Below, piece after piece: positions 37,320 through 47,512 of a DNA stretch of 64,000 nt (positions are counted from its first letter, which is position 1; each line of letters starts with the position of its first letter). This DNA is from Methanosphaera stadtmanae (GTDB taxonomy: Archaea > Methanobacteriota > Methanobacteria > Methanobacteriales > Methanobacteriaceae), in contig SUTR01000002.1 of assembly GCA_015062825.1 (NCBI GenBank), positions 1 through 64,000 on the forward strand. Reading direction: 5' to 3'. A program made the translations under genes and the position numbers. Below the pieces are notes generated by a model. The model made no database searches and was not told the origin of the DNA. It saw nothing but the letters and a program-made list of their open reading frames with translations.

Positions 37320-38831
37320 TTACTCTTCCAATAATTTATTAATAAAGTCCATATCTATATTCTCAGCATAGAGATCCCCTAACTGATCATAGTTGACTCT
37401 TTTTGCATCTTTAAAGTCATCATTAGTTAATCCTAATGGTTCTAATCCTTTTTTGATTCTTAACATGTCGGTAAAGTTTCTTCTAAATTCAAAGTTATGG
37501 AATATTCCATGGAAATATGTTCCACAGACAGTTCCAGTTATTGCTCCATCATATATCCCATCCTTATCGTTACCATTTCCTTTAGATACTTTTAAAAATG
37601 GTTTTTGGTTCTCTGCCAGATGAGTTATTCCTTCATGAAGTTCATAACCTGTTACTTCTGTATCTTTTTTAAATCCTAAAATGCTGTCACCAATTACAGT
37701 TGCTTGGCTTTGCTTTACAACTTTTTCAATTTGACCAAATTCTGTTTCCATATCTAAGAGTCCTAATGCATCAACTGTTCCATAGTTTGATTCCAGATGT
37801 GATTCATCAATGATTTTATTTCCAAGCATCTGATATCCTCCACAGATGCCAAAGATTGGTATTTTTTCAGACAATTTTTGTATTTTTTCGAATGCCCCTG
37901 ATTTTTTAAGCTCTTCAATATCATGTACAGTATTTCTTGTTCCTGGAATGATTAAAGCATCAATTCCTTCAAAGTCATCATATATGTCTACCAGTTTAAT
38001 TCCTACATCAGGTTCATAATCCAATGGATCTATATCTGTGAAGTTTGCTATTCTTGGTAGTCTAAGTGTTCCGATTGTAATCTTTTGATTTTCTGTAAAA
38101 TGATGTGTTGACAATGATGCAGAATCTTCCTCAGGTACGTTTAGATTTTCTGCATATGGAACTATTCCAATTATTGGTACGCCAATAAGTTCTTCTACCT
38201 TTTCTATACCTGATTTTAGAACATCTGCATTTCCACGGAATTTGTTTATGATAATTGCCTTTATACGTTTTTGATCTTCCTCAGGCAATAGGAAATATGT
38301 TCCAACAATAGATGCGAATACTCCTCCACGATCAATATCTGCCACCAATATTACATCAGCATCAGTTATTCTTGCAATCAACATGTTTGCCAAATCTTTA
38401 TCATACATGTTTATTTCTGCAGGTGAACCTGCTCCTTCAATTAAGGTTATGTCATAATCTTCTTTAAGTATATCCAATGATTCATGTATTGCTTTTAGTG
38501 CTTCTTCCCTGAAACCATCTTGATATTCATCAAACCGCATATCTCCTGCAGGTTTTCCCTGTACTATTACCTGTGAGGTAAAATCTCCCTTTGGCTTTAA
38601 GAGAATAGGATTCATATGACAATTTGGTTCTATATCTGCAGCTTCTGCCTGCATCACTTGAGCTATTGACATTTCATCATTGTCTCTTGTAGTGTATGAA
38701 TTTAAGGACATGTTTTGTGACTTGAATGGTGTTACCCTATATCCTTTTCGTGCTAATAAGTTACATAATGCAGCTACGGTTAAAGTTTTTCCTGCATTTG
38801 ATGATGTTCCTTGAAACATTATGTACTTCAT
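37320..38831 (-). CDS. cobQ: Cobyric acid synthase
   Basis: 503 residues, normal for CobQ/CbiP. It amidates four side chains of adenosyl-cobyrinic acid a,c-diamide using glutamine and ATP. The N-terminal dethiobiotin-synthetase-like domain carries MFQGTSSNAGKT and FKSQNMSLNSY, then TLIEGAGSPAEINMYD. The C-terminal class I glutamine amidotransferase domain has IPGTRNTVHD, the nucleophile PIFGICGGYQML and the conserved YELHEGIT. Complete corrinoid synthesis is needed for corrinoid-dependent methanol use. GGGAG lies 8 bases before the ATG. It is convergent with the VWA gene and divergent from lonB. Confidence 0.95.
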   Translation of the reverse strand: MKYIMFQGTSSNAGKTLTVAALCNLLARKGYRVTPFKSQNMSLNSYTTRDNDEMSIAQVMQAEAADIEPNCHMNPILLKPKGDFTSQVIVQGKPAGDMRFDEYQDGFREEALKAIHESLDILKEDYDITLIEGAGSPAEINMYDKDLANMLIARITDADVILVADIDRGGVFASIVGTYFLLPEEDQKRIKAIIINKFRGNADVLKSGIEKVEELIGVPIIGIVPYAENLNVPEEDSASLSTHHFTENQKITIGTLRLPRIANFTDIDPLDYEPDVGIKLVDIYDDFEGIDALIIPGTRNTVHDIEELKKSGAFEKIQKLSEKIPIFGICGGYQMLGNKIIDESHLESNYGTVDALGLLDMETEFGQIEKVVKQSQATVIGDSILGFKKDTEVTGYELHEGITHLAENQKPFLKVSKGNGNDKDGIYDGAITGTVCGTYFHGIFHNFEFRRNFTDMLRIKKGLEPLGLTNDDFKDAKRVNYDQLGDLYAENIDMDFINKLLEE

Positions 38832-39058
38832 GTTATTGTACTCCCAATTTATTAAAATATACTATTATCTTTATATCTCAATTTATTAATATGTATTTGA
38901 AAGATATTTTTGGTAGTTAAAAATATATATGAACTATTTTAGAAAAATTTGCAAAAAAGACACTTTTAAATACCTTTTGTAACTTAAATATATTATGTAA
39001 TAATAGGAATAATATAATATAAAAAAAAATATAAAATTAATAAGGTCACATTAACGAA

Positions 39059-41119
39059 TTGAAAGATAAAAATCAAGGAGGGTTAAGTATTACTGATGAA
39101 GATAATAATCAAATAATAGAAGAAAAAATAAATGAAGAAGAAGAAACAACCATCATAAATGAAGAAAAAGAAGATATTGATGAAAATAACCCTGAAACAG
39201 ATACAAAAAATATGGACCATTCAATAGCAGATGTAAATCCTGAAGAATATGTGGATACCGAAAATATTGAAATACCAAAAATGCTTATTGACCAAATCAT
39301 AGGACAGGAAGAAGCAGTAGAAACAATCAAAAAAGCAGCGAAACAAAGAAGAAACGTCTTGCTAATAGGAGAACCAGGTATTGGAAAGTCAATGATTGCA
39401 AAGGCAATGAGTGAATTACTTCCACCAGAAGAACTCCAGGATGTACTATTATACCCAAATATAGAAAATCCAAACAATCCATTGGTAGGAGTAATGCCTG
39501 CAGGTCAAGGACAAAAAATAATGGAAAATGCAAAAAGACAAAACAAGGGACAGGAAGAAAAGAAAAACATCTTAATGATTGCAATAATGGCACTTATTAT
39601 GGCAATAGGATTTATGACTGACCAATTCCTAACAGCAATAATTGCAATTGCAATAGTATTCTTTGCATTCTACCAAATCAAACCAAAAACTCAACAGTCC
39701 ACACCAAAATTACTCATAAACAATGATGAGAAAAAAGTTGCACCATTTGTAGATGCAACAGGAGCACATGCAGGAGCACTACTAGGCGATGTAAGACACG
39801 ACCCATACCAATCAGGAGGTCTTGGAACACCAGCTCATGAAAGAGTAGAAAGTGGAATGATACACCGTGCAAACAAAGGAGTATTATACATAGATGAAAT
39901 CGGAACAATGACCATGAAAACACAACAGGAACTCCTAACTGCAATGCAAGAACACAAATACCAGATAACAGGACAAAGTGATAACAGCAGTGGTGCAATG
40001 GTAAGATCAGAAGCAGTACCATGTGACTTTGTACTAGTAGCATCAGGTAACCTTGAAGTGCTAAAAGACATGCATATCGCATTACGTTCAAGAATAAGAG
40101 GATACGGTTATGAAGTATTCATGAAAGATTCAATGAAAGACACACCAGAAAACCGTAAAAAACTAGGACAATTCGTAGCTCAAGAAGTAAAAAATGATGG
40201 AAGAATACCACATTTCAGCAAAGAAGCAGTTGCAGAAGTAATTAAGGAAGCACAACGTCGTGCAGGTAAAAAAGATGCTCTTACACTTAAACTGAGAGAT
40301 CTTGGAGGACTTGTCAGAGCAGCCGGAGATGTTGCAGTAGAACAAAATGCAAATGAAGTAACTGTAGACCATGTATTTGAAGCTAAAAAACAATCCAGAA
40401 CACTTGAACAACAAATAGCAGACAGATACATATCACAAAGAAAAGAATACAGTGTATTTTCAAATGAAGGATCCAAGATTGGATGTATCAATGGACTGGC
40501 AGTAATCGGAAATTCAAGTGGAATCGTACTTCCAATTGCAGCAGAAGCAGCACCATCACAAAGTAAAGAAGAAGGAAAAATCATTGCAGCAGGTAAACTA
40601 GGAGATATTGCTAAAGAAGCAGTACAGAATGTAGGTGCTATTATCAAGAAAAGCATTGGAACAGATATATCCAACTATGACATACACATCCAGTTTGTAC
40701 AGTCATATGATGGAGTCGAAGGTGACAGTGCAAGTGTATCAATGGCAACTGCAATCATCTCGGCAATAGAAGACATCCCTATCGATCAGACACTTGCCCT
40801 TACCGGTTCACTTAGTGTACGTGGAACTGTATTGCCAATTGGTGGAGCAACATATAAAATTGAAGCGGCAGCAGAATCCGGTATGAAAAAGGTACTTATT
40901 CCATCAAGCAATCTTAACGATGTGCTTATCGAGAAGAAATATGTTGACCAAATTGAAATCATACCAGTGGATACCCTTACAGATGTACTTGAACATGCAC
41001 TTGTAGGACCTAAAAAAGATGCATTCATCAAAAACCTCAAAGAAAACAAAATAGATAAAATCAAAGATATAATACCAAATGCATCAGACATAATACCACC
41101 AAAAGCTACAAGAAACTAA
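39059..41119 (+). CDS. lonB: Archaeal Lon protease, LonB
   Basis: 686 residues. An acidic N-terminal extension precedes the AAA+ module: Walker [11 protein letters not shown], then an insertion with two membrane helices (about 175-210, [18 protein letters not shown]) typical of archaeal LonB, and Walker [12 protein letters not shown]. The S16 protease domain holds the catalytic Ser in [11 protein letters not shown] and the Lys in [14 protein letters not shown]. It degrades misfolded and membrane proteins at the inner face of the membrane. The track starts at a TTG with no close ribosome binding site. A perfect AAGGAGGG lies inside the ORF, 7 bases before an in-frame ATT (39089), so the real start is unsettled. 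Confidence 0.93.
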   Translation: MKDKNQGGLSITDEDNNQIIEEKINEEEETTIINEEKEDIDENNPETDTKNMDHSIADVNPEEYVDTENIEIPKMLIDQIIGQEEAVETIKKAAKQRRNVLLIGEPGIGKSMIAKAMSELLPPEELQDVLLYPNIENPNNPLVGVMPAGQGQKIMENAKRQNKGQEEKKNILMIAIMALIMAIGFMTDQFLTAIIAIAIVFFAFYQIKPKTQQSTPKLLINNDEKKVAPFVDATGAHAGALLGDVRHDPYQSGGLGTPAHERVESGMIHRANKGVLYIDEIGTMTMKTQQELLTAMQEHKYQITGQSDNSSGAMVRSEAVPCDFVLVASGNLEVLKDMHIALRSRIRGYGYEVFMKDSMKDTPENRKKLGQFVAQEVKNDGRIPHFSKEAVAEVIKEAQRRAGKKDALTLKLRDLGGLVRAAGDVAVEQNANEVTVDHVFEAKKQSRTLEQQIADRYISQRKEYSVFSNEGSKIGCINGLAVIGNSSGIVLPIAAEAAPSQSKEEGKIIAAGKLGDIAKEAVQNVGAIIKKSIGTDISNYDIHIQFVQSYDGVEGDSASVSMATAIISAIEDIPIDQTLALTGSLSVRGTVLPIGGATYKIEAAAESGMKKVLIPSSNLNDVLIEKKYVDQIEIIPVDTLTDVLEHALVGPKKDAFIKNLKENKIDKIKDIIPNASDIIPPKATRN

Positions 41120-41491
41120 TAACATCCACTTAACTTTTATTTTTTTTTAAATTTTTAATTTATTTTTTGAGTATTTAATAAACATAGATTATCCAATCAT
41201 TTTTTTAATAAAAATAAATATTAGATTTCATAAATTATTATAAACATCATAGATTTTAATCTAAAATAAATAAATAGAAAATAACAGTATAATACATTTT
41301 ACAGTATACATTAAAGCTTTTTTTAATAAAAAATAAATTATTTTTAACTTTTAGAACTTAAAATATCAAAATATTCTATTTTAAATGATATAAACTATAT
41401 TAAATTCTTTTTAGATATATATTAATATTCAAATACTTTTAATTTAACTATAGATAATTTTAAAGGTATTAAAAATTATGGTGAAATTATT
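41120..41491. other. Intergenic region
   Basis: No gene. T-rich runs directly after lonB (41137-41171) probably end its transcript. The rest should contain the promoter of the adhesin-like gene. Confidence 0.5.
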
Positions 41492-43996
41492 ATGTCAAAC
41501 AAAAAAATTACTTTGTTTGTAATGACAATGATGCTTTTAATAATTGGATTATCAGCAGTTTCAGCAATTGACAATCAAACAATTGATTCTTCAAATGATT
41601 TTGATAATTCAGTTAAAGAAAACAACATAAATTCAGCTATATATACAGATGAATCAGATATTGCTAAATCTGATAATATAGAAGAGGGCATTACAAATAA
41701 AGATATTCAAATAGAAGATAAAAATATAAAGACAGATAAGACGATTGTAATTAACAATCAAACATTTAGCACATACTTTAAAGATGAATATCTTACTGAT
41801 GAGGTATCACCAGGTGATACTTTGGATTTCCAGGGAAGTTTTCTTGGTGAAGAATTCTCAATGATTATTGACAAACCGGTTAATATCATAACATCAACCA
41901 ATGATGCATACGTATGTGTAAATACAACTTCTGGAGATTTAAGTGGTGCAGCGGCTGTCACATCATTTACAATAATTAATGGTGGATCATATACCAATGT
42001 AAGTGGAATATACTTCTATAATACTCAGATATTTATTAAGAATGCAAATCATGTAACTATAAATAATATATCTGCCATTGTGGAAGATAGGCCTGTTGGT
42101 AGTGGTGTAGGTCAAACTGCAATACGTGAGAATTCAAGTTATATTACAGTGGAAAACAGTACAATATCCACAAAAAACAATGGTGGAAGTACCAGTATGG
42201 CTCTTTCATGGGCAAATAACTGTATCATACGTAACAATAGAATAATTGGTATTGGAAATGTTGGAAATTTATTCTACTTTAACACATTCAATCTGGATAC
42301 TACTCCAACTAATGAAACTGGACAAACAGACTTTTCAATAGTAAATGTAAACAATACAGTAGAAAACAATATTATGATAGGACCGGATACAGCTGCAAGT
42401 ATATGTTATGGAATTGCCATAAGTGGTTCAAACAATATCATAAGAAACAATACCATAAACTATACAGGAATGGGAATAAATAATATGCAAGGTTTACCTG
42501 ACTATTATACTAATATAACCATCATAGACAATACATTTAATGGATGTAACATCAATACACCATGTGGAAGTAGTTTAATAAATAACACTGTTACCGGTTA
42601 TGTAAGATTATGTAAGGAGGATGTGGTATTAGAAAACAACAACATTAAACAACTTCAGGTGACAATAAATAATGTTCAAGTAACAAATCAAACAGTAGAT
42701 GAAGTACTCCTACAAAACTCCATAAAAAACATTACAATAGAAAACTGTACAATAAACGACAACATAACTGTAAAAGGCAGCTCAAGAAATAATGCACCTG
42801 CAAACATCACAATAAATAACAATCAAATAAATGGAAATGTATACCTCAACGGAACAAACACATTAACATTATCAAACAATAACATAACCAATCAAGTAAT
42901 CCTAGGATCAAGAAACTACAATCAAAATGTTAACATAACAAACAACAACATCACAACCGATAATGAATATGCAATCATAGTAAACACCACAATATCCAGA
43001 CTAAACATATCAGACAACTACCTACTAACAAATAACACATCAGGTAACGATGCAATATTCCTCAAATCAAACAGTTCAGACCACATAATAAACAATGAAG
43101 CAATCGAGCCACCAATCAATATAGAAATTAAAAACATAACAATAGATGATGTATTAATCGTCAACAAAACATCAAACATTACAGTAATAGTAACTAATGA
43201 CAATGATGAAGAAGTAAACGGTACCATAACAATAACAGACGGACAAGTAACAGTAACAAGTGATGAAAAAACATTAACCTACACACCAACCACTAGTGGA
43301 GATAAAGAATTGACTGTGACATTTACCAATGGAAAAGAATCTGCTTCTACAAGCATCAACATAACAGTTGAGCCTATTGAACTGGTAGTTGATGATATAA
43401 ATGCAAGGGTAAATCAGACAATCAACATTACCGCCAGAATCACTGCAGTAAATGAAACATTAACTGAAATTAATAAGGGTAAAGTAGTATTTAAGGTAAA
43501 TGGTAAAACACTTAAAGACGAAAATGGCAAAGTAATCTATGCAAAAGTAGTAAATGGAATTGCAACTATAGAAAACTATACTGTACCACAAAGCTGGAAT
43601 AAAGCAGCTATTACAATAGAAGCAGTATACTCTGGATCAGTACAGCAAAATGCATTAAGAAGCCAAAAACAGAATATGACAATTACTCAGGCAGAACCAA
43701 CAATTACAACTGAAGATATCACAGCAAAAATAGCAGATACAATTACATTAAAGGCAACAGTTAATGATAATGGCAATCAATTAAACTCTTCCAAAGTAGT
43801 CTTTAAGATTAATGGAAAAAGTGTTAAAGATGCTGATGGAAAAGTAATCTATGTAGAACTAACAGATAATGTAGCTAGCATTGAATATACATTGCCTTCA
43901 ACATATAAATCCAAATCATATACCATTACAGCAGTACTTATAACTGCGGAGTATAATAGATTTGAAGACAATAAGACATTAACCATTACAAAATAA
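41492..43996 (+). CDS. Adhesin-like protein with beta-helix and Ig-like domains
   Basis: 834 residues. The signal peptide covers residues about 1-26 (MTMMLLIIGLSAVSAIDN). After an acidic linker, residues about 130-560 form a right-handed beta-helix of the NosD/pectate-lyase type, seen as repeated short rungs such as NNTVENNIMIG, SNNIIRNNTINY and NNNITNQVILG. Three Ig-like domains follow (about 550-630, 630-735 and 735-834), the last two with FKVNGKTLKDENGKVIYA-type strands also found in the 8912-11308 protein. GGTGA precedes the ATG by 7 bases. A secreted surface adhesin is inferred. The C-terminus ends right after the last Ig domain and shows no anchor. Confidence 0.85.
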   Translation: MSNKKITLFVMTMMLLIIGLSAVSAIDNQTIDSSNDFDNSVKENNINSAIYTDESDIAKSDNIEEGITNKDIQIEDKNIKTDKTIVINNQTFSTYFKDEYLTDEVSPGDTLDFQGSFLGEEFSMIIDKPVNIITSTNDAYVCVNTTSGDLSGAAAVTSFTIINGGSYTNVSGIYFYNTQIFIKNANHVTINNISAIVEDRPVGSGVGQTAIRENSSYITVENSTISTKNNGGSTSMALSWANNCIIRNNRIIGIGNVGNLFYFNTFNLDTTPTNETGQTDFSIVNVNNTVENNIMIGPDTAASICYGIAISGSNNIIRNNTINYTGMGINNMQGLPDYYTNITIIDNTFNGCNINTPCGSSLINNTVTGYVRLCKEDVVLENNNIKQLQVTINNVQVTNQTVDEVLLQNSIKNITIENCTINDNITVKGSSRNNAPANITINNNQINGNVYLNGTNTLTLSNNNITNQVILGSRNYNQNVNITNNNITTDNEYAIIVNTTISRLNISDNYLLTNNTSGNDAIFLKSNSSDHIINNEAIEPPINIEIKNITIDDVLIVNKTSNITVIVTNDNDEEVNGTITITDGQVTVTSDEKTLTYTPTTSGDKELTVTFTNGKESASTSINITVEPIELVVDDINARVNQTINITARITAVNETLTEINKGKVVFKVNGKTLKDENGKVIYAKVVNGIATIENYTVPQSWNKAAITIEAVYSGSVQQNALRSQKQNMTITQAEPTITTEDITAKIADTITLKATVNDNGNQLNSSKVVFKINGKSVKDADGKVIYVELTDNVASIEYTLPSTYKSKSYTITAVLITAEYNRFEDNKTLTITK

Positions 43997-44062
43997 TATA
44001 AGAATAAATTTAAAGAAGAAAAAAAAATTTGATAAATATTTTTCCTCTCCATTATTTTTTTT

Positions 44063-44323
44063 TTATTTTTTCCAACGTTTAAGTTGTGGAATGAACTTGT
44101 TTAACATTACAGTTACTGATTGTTCATCCATATCAGTATTTTCAACTGTGAGTGGAATACAGAATTCTATCATCTCTTCCATTGTAAAGTCCTGTGTAAA
44201 TTCACCATCCTCATAACAGTACTTACAGTAATCCTCACTTTTTGAGCCATCCTTATTGTTTCCATATAATTCATCAGTCATTGGCATTCCACATGACTGG
44301 CAATAATTCTGATTATCCATCAT
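44063..44323 (-). CDS. Zinc-ribbon protein
   Basis: 86 residues. It begins with CQSCGMPM and continues with DYCKYCYEDG, a four-cysteine zinc site of the small Zn_ribbon_2-type family, followed by a helical half (DFTMEEMIEFCIPLTVEN). The function of this family is unknown; members are common in methanogens and clostridia. The track start MMDNQNYC has a second Met directly after the first, and the true start could be either. It is convergent with the adhesin-like gene. Confidence 0.8.
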   Translation of the reverse strand: MMDNQNYCQSCGMPMTDELYGNNKDGSKSEDYCKYCYEDGEFTQDFTMEEMIEFCIPLTVENTDMDEQSVTVMLNKFIPQLKRWKK

Positions 44324-44747
44324 AAATCACCTTATATCTTGTTTATAAATAATTTCAACTTTGATACATTTAAAGTTATGGAAAGAAAATGGGGGGATAT
44401 ATTCTTTAAAAATAGGATTATATATGATAGAGATTATTTAAAACTCAGAAATCTTTAATGATTTCATGAAATATCAATTCAACTGTAATGATTATAGTTA
44501 TAAATTATTATTAAACAAAAAAAATAGATACTAATATATACTATTTAAAAAAGATATTATTACATTATAAAATATTTATATTTCATAATAGCAAAATTTA
44601 AAAGAAAAAATTAAAACTACAACTAAAAAAGATATTAAAATTCCAACAAAGAACAATAAAAATAGAATTAATTAAAAAGAGCATAATACGCCCGTATTAA
44701 ATTATAAAAATAGATATAATAGAAATTTATACCGTTGGAGAATTATT
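44324..44747. other. Divergent intergenic region upstream of the helicase
   Basis: About 420 AT-rich bases with no gene. It contains the promoters of the zinc-ribbon and helicase genes and the short GC-centred palindrome listed next. Confidence 0.5.
44684..44699 (+). promoter_or_regulatory. GC-centred palindrome before the helicase
   Basis: TAATACG-CC-CGTATTA, 7-bp arms with a 2-base centre, about 48 bases before the helicase ATG. Its GC core stands out in DNA that is otherwise almost all A and T. It may be an operator or a 5-prime leader element. Confidence 0.45.
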
Positions 44748-46634
44748 ATGGAAAAATTAGAATTTAAAGATTTAAACATATCACCCGAAATACAGAAAGC
44801 AATTGAAGATATAGGTTTTGAAGAAGCCACACCCATCCAATCACTAGCAATACCGAAGATATTAGCACATAAGGACGTGACAGGACAAGCACAGACTGGT
44901 ACTGGTAAAACAGCAGCATTTGGAATACCTCTTCTTGAAAATCTCGACAGCAATGATAAAAGATTACAGGCAATTATCCTATGTCCTACAAGAGAACTAG
45001 CAATACAGGTAGCAGAAGAATTAAGAAAACTATCAACATACCTTCCAAAGATAAATGTACTACCAGTATATGGTGGACAGCCAATAGAAAGACAGATCAA
45101 AGCATTGCATAAAGGAATACAAGTAATCATAGGAACACCAGGACGTGTAATGGATCATATAGATCGTAAAACAATAGATCTTACAAATGTTAAAACAGTC
45201 ATATTAGATGAAGCAGATGAAATGCTTGACATGGGTTTTAGAGAAGATATAGAATATATAGTCGAAGACATACCATATGAAAGACAATTTTTACTCTTCA
45301 GTGCAACATTACCTGATGAAATACTGCAATTATCCAAAAGATACCAGAACAATCCCGAAATAGTTAAGGTTACCCAACATGAACTAACAACTCCCGATGT
45401 AGAACAGAAATACTTTGAAGTCAAGGAGGACATGAAACTAGAACTACTTTCAAGACTTCTTGACCTTAATGACTTTGACCTATCATTAGTATTCTGTAAT
45501 ACAAAAAGAAAGGTGGATAAATTAGTAAGTCATCTGCAAATAAGAGGATATCTAGCCGATGGATTACATGGAGACCTAACACAAAATCAAAGAGACCGCG
45601 TAATGGGTAAATTTAAGAATGGAAATCTGGAGATACTAGTTGCAACTGATGTAGCAGCACGTGGAATTGACGTAAGTGGAGTGGAAGCAGTATTTAACTT
45701 TGACATTCCAAATGACAATGAATACTATGTACATCGTATTGGAAGAACAGGTCGTGCAGGAAAAACAGGTAAAGCATTTAGCTTTGTATCAGGACGTGAA
45801 ATATATCAACTAAGAGATATTCAAAGATATGCAAAAACCAAGATTGAACAGGCACCAATTCCATCACTTAGTGATGTAGAGGAAGTCAAAAAAGACAACT
45901 TTATAGAACAGCTAAAAACCAAAATCAATACAGAAGACATATCCAAGGAAATATACATCATAGAAAAACTCATAGAAGAAGAATACAACTCAATTGACAT
46001 AGCAGCAACACTTCTTAAAGAAATAATTAATGAAGGCAAGATTGCAGAAGAAGAATTTGGTGATACACAGGCACATGAAGGATTTGTAAGATTCTTTATG
46101 ACAGTAGGTAGAAAACAGGACATGACAGTGTCTGTTATAATTAATGCAATCCATGAAAAGACAGGCCTTAACGGTCATCAAATAGGAAGCATTGACATAT
46201 TTGATAATTTTTCATTTGTTGAAATACCAACAGCAAATGCTAGTGACTTCTACCGTTTCATGGGAGAAACACATATTGAAAATAAGCATGTACATATAGA
46301 ACCTGCAAAACCAAGAGAAAACTCTGACAAGGGACATAATACAAACTTTGATAAGAAGAAAAACTACAGTAACAAGCACAGATTTAGAAAAAATCATCCA
46401 AATAAAAAGTTCAATCCACGTCGTGGAGAATACAACAACCATTCCAATTACAACAATCAAAACTACAACAAATCAAATTACAACAGAAAACCAAACTATA
46501 GAAACAACCGACGCAATGATTATAATAATTATAACAACAATAATCATAGAAACAACAATTACAACAACAAGCGTCATCAATACAATAACTATGATGATTA
46601 TGACAGCTATGATGACTATTCAAGATATGACTAA
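44748..46634 (+). CDS. DEAD-box RNA helicase with DbpA-like domain and Asn/Tyr-rich tail
   Basis: 628 residues. All DEAD-box motifs are present: Q motif ATPIQSLAIP, motif I AQTGTGKT, Ia PTRELA, II VILDEADEM, III FSATLP, IV LVFCNT, V ATDVAARGIDV and VI HRIGRTGRAG. A DbpA-type RNA-binding domain follows (about 445-525, RFFMTVGRKQDM and IGSIDIFDNFSFVEIP). The last 100 residues are a low-complexity tail rich in Asn, Tyr and Arg (NNHSNYNNQNYNKSNYNRK), like the tails that let helicases condense with RNA. The domain set is that of bacterial CsdA/DeaD cold-shock helicases, which suggests acquisition from bacteria. Probable role in RNA unwinding or ribosome assembly. TTGGAG lies 8 bases upstream. Confidence 0.93.
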   Translation: MEKLEFKDLNISPEIQKAIEDIGFEEATPIQSLAIPKILAHKDVTGQAQTGTGKTAAFGIPLLENLDSNDKRLQAIILCPTRELAIQVAEELRKLSTYLPKINVLPVYGGQPIERQIKALHKGIQVIIGTPGRVMDHIDRKTIDLTNVKTVILDEADEMLDMGFREDIEYIVEDIPYERQFLLFSATLPDEILQLSKRYQNNPEIVKVTQHELTTPDVEQKYFEVKEDMKLELLSRLLDLNDFDLSLVFCNTKRKVDKLVSHLQIRGYLADGLHGDLTQNQRDRVMGKFKNGNLEILVATDVAARGIDVSGVEAVFNFDIPNDNEYYVHRIGRTGRAGKTGKAFSFVSGREIYQLRDIQRYAKTKIEQAPIPSLSDVEEVKKDNFIEQLKTKINTEDISKEIYIIEKLIEEEYNSIDIAATLLKEIINEGKIAEEEFGDTQAHEGFVRFFMTVGRKQDMTVSVIINAIHEKTGLNGHQIGSIDIFDNFSFVEIPTANASDFYRFMGETHIENKHVHIEPAKPRENSDKGHNTNFDKKKNYSNKHRFRKNHPNKKFNPRRGEYNNHSNYNNQNYNKSNYNRKPNYRNNRRNDYNNYNNNNHRNNNYNNKRHQYNNYDDYDSYDDYSRYD

Positions 46635-46719
46635 ACTCCCCTATTTTTTCCCTTTTTTTAACCAACCACATAGAAATATCTAAAAAAAGATATAACAAAT
46701 AAACTCGAAGGAATATACT

Positions 46720-47448
46720 ATGAATAAGAAGATAAAAATAGTTTTATGTATAATACTAGCTTTATTGATTGTTTCAATTGGATTTGGTGTATATTATGTT
46801 AATGATTATTATCATGCAGAAAGCAGTATTGCCCATTATCTTGAAGGAAATGAAAACATAACAGTAGAAAAGATAAACAATGGTTATTATCTTGATGGAC
46901 CAGGCAACGATTCTGCATTAATATTTTATCCAGGTGCAAAGGTAGAGTATACTGCATATATGCCCTTGTTGATGAATCTTTCAAATAATGGAGTTGATTG
47001 TTTCCTAGTGGAGATGCCATTTAATATTGCATTTTTTGGAAAGGACCGTGCAGATGAAATAATAAGTAATGACTCATACCATCATAACAACTGGTATATA
47101 TCAGGCCATTCCCTTGGAGGAACTGTCGCATCAGATTATGCATCCTGCAACTCTAATCGTTTGAAGGGAATTATATTAGTTGCATCATATCCAAATAGCA
47201 ATATTACAACCCCGGTATTAATGGTATATGGAACCAATGACAATGTGTTAAATAAGAAAAATCTCAAAGAATCAAAAGAATACATTAAAGGAGAATTGGA
47301 TGAGATTATAATTGATGGAGCAAATCATGCCCAGTTTGGATTCTATGGAAAACAAAATAAGGACGGTATTGCAGGTATTTCACAAGATGAACAAATCAAC
47401 CAGACTGTAAATTACATGTTAGAATTCATCAACAAAACATCAGCATAA
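46720..47448 (+). CDS. Membrane-anchored alpha/beta hydrolase
   Basis: 242 residues. One N-terminal helix (about 5-27, IVLCIILALLIVSIGFGVYYV) anchors or exports the protein. The hydrolase fold follows, with ALIFYPGAKVE, the nucleophile elbow YISGHSLGGTVA (Ser), the acid in MVYGTNDNV and the His in GANHAQFG, giving a complete catalytic triad. Family members cleave esters, lipids or thioesters; the substrate is unknown. The catalytic domain is probably outside the cell. It follows the helicase gene by 85 bases of mostly T-rich sequence and precedes the convergent prs gene. The small inverted repeat TTGAAT/ATTCAA after its stop may be a terminator. Confidence 0.85.
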   Translation: MNKKIKIVLCIILALLIVSIGFGVYYVNDYYHAESSIAHYLEGNENITVEKINNGYYLDGPGNDSALIFYPGAKVEYTAYMPLLMNLSNNGVDCFLVEMPFNIAFFGKDRADEIISNDSYHHNNWYISGHSLGGTVASDYASCNSNRLKGIILVASYPNSNITTPVLMVYGTNDNVLNKKNLKESKEYIKGELDEIIIDGANHAQFGFYGKQNKDGIAGISQDEQINQTVNYMLEFINKTSA

Positions 47449-47449
47449 T

Positions 47450-47471
47450 TGAATTACAATTGTCATTCAAA
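47450..47471. terminator. Weak hairpin between convergent genes
   Basis: TTGAAT and ATTCAA (6 bp, 10-base loop) lie directly after the hydrolase stop and before the end of prs. Termination role is only inferred from position. Confidence 0.3.
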
Positions 47472-47512
47472 ATCAAAAAAAGATAAAATGATTGGAGGTT
47501 AAAAGAAGATTT

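Noticed and set aside
40180-40674. 164-residue minus-strand ORF and other long ORFs opposite lonB
   Set aside because: Shadows of the well-supported lonB frame.
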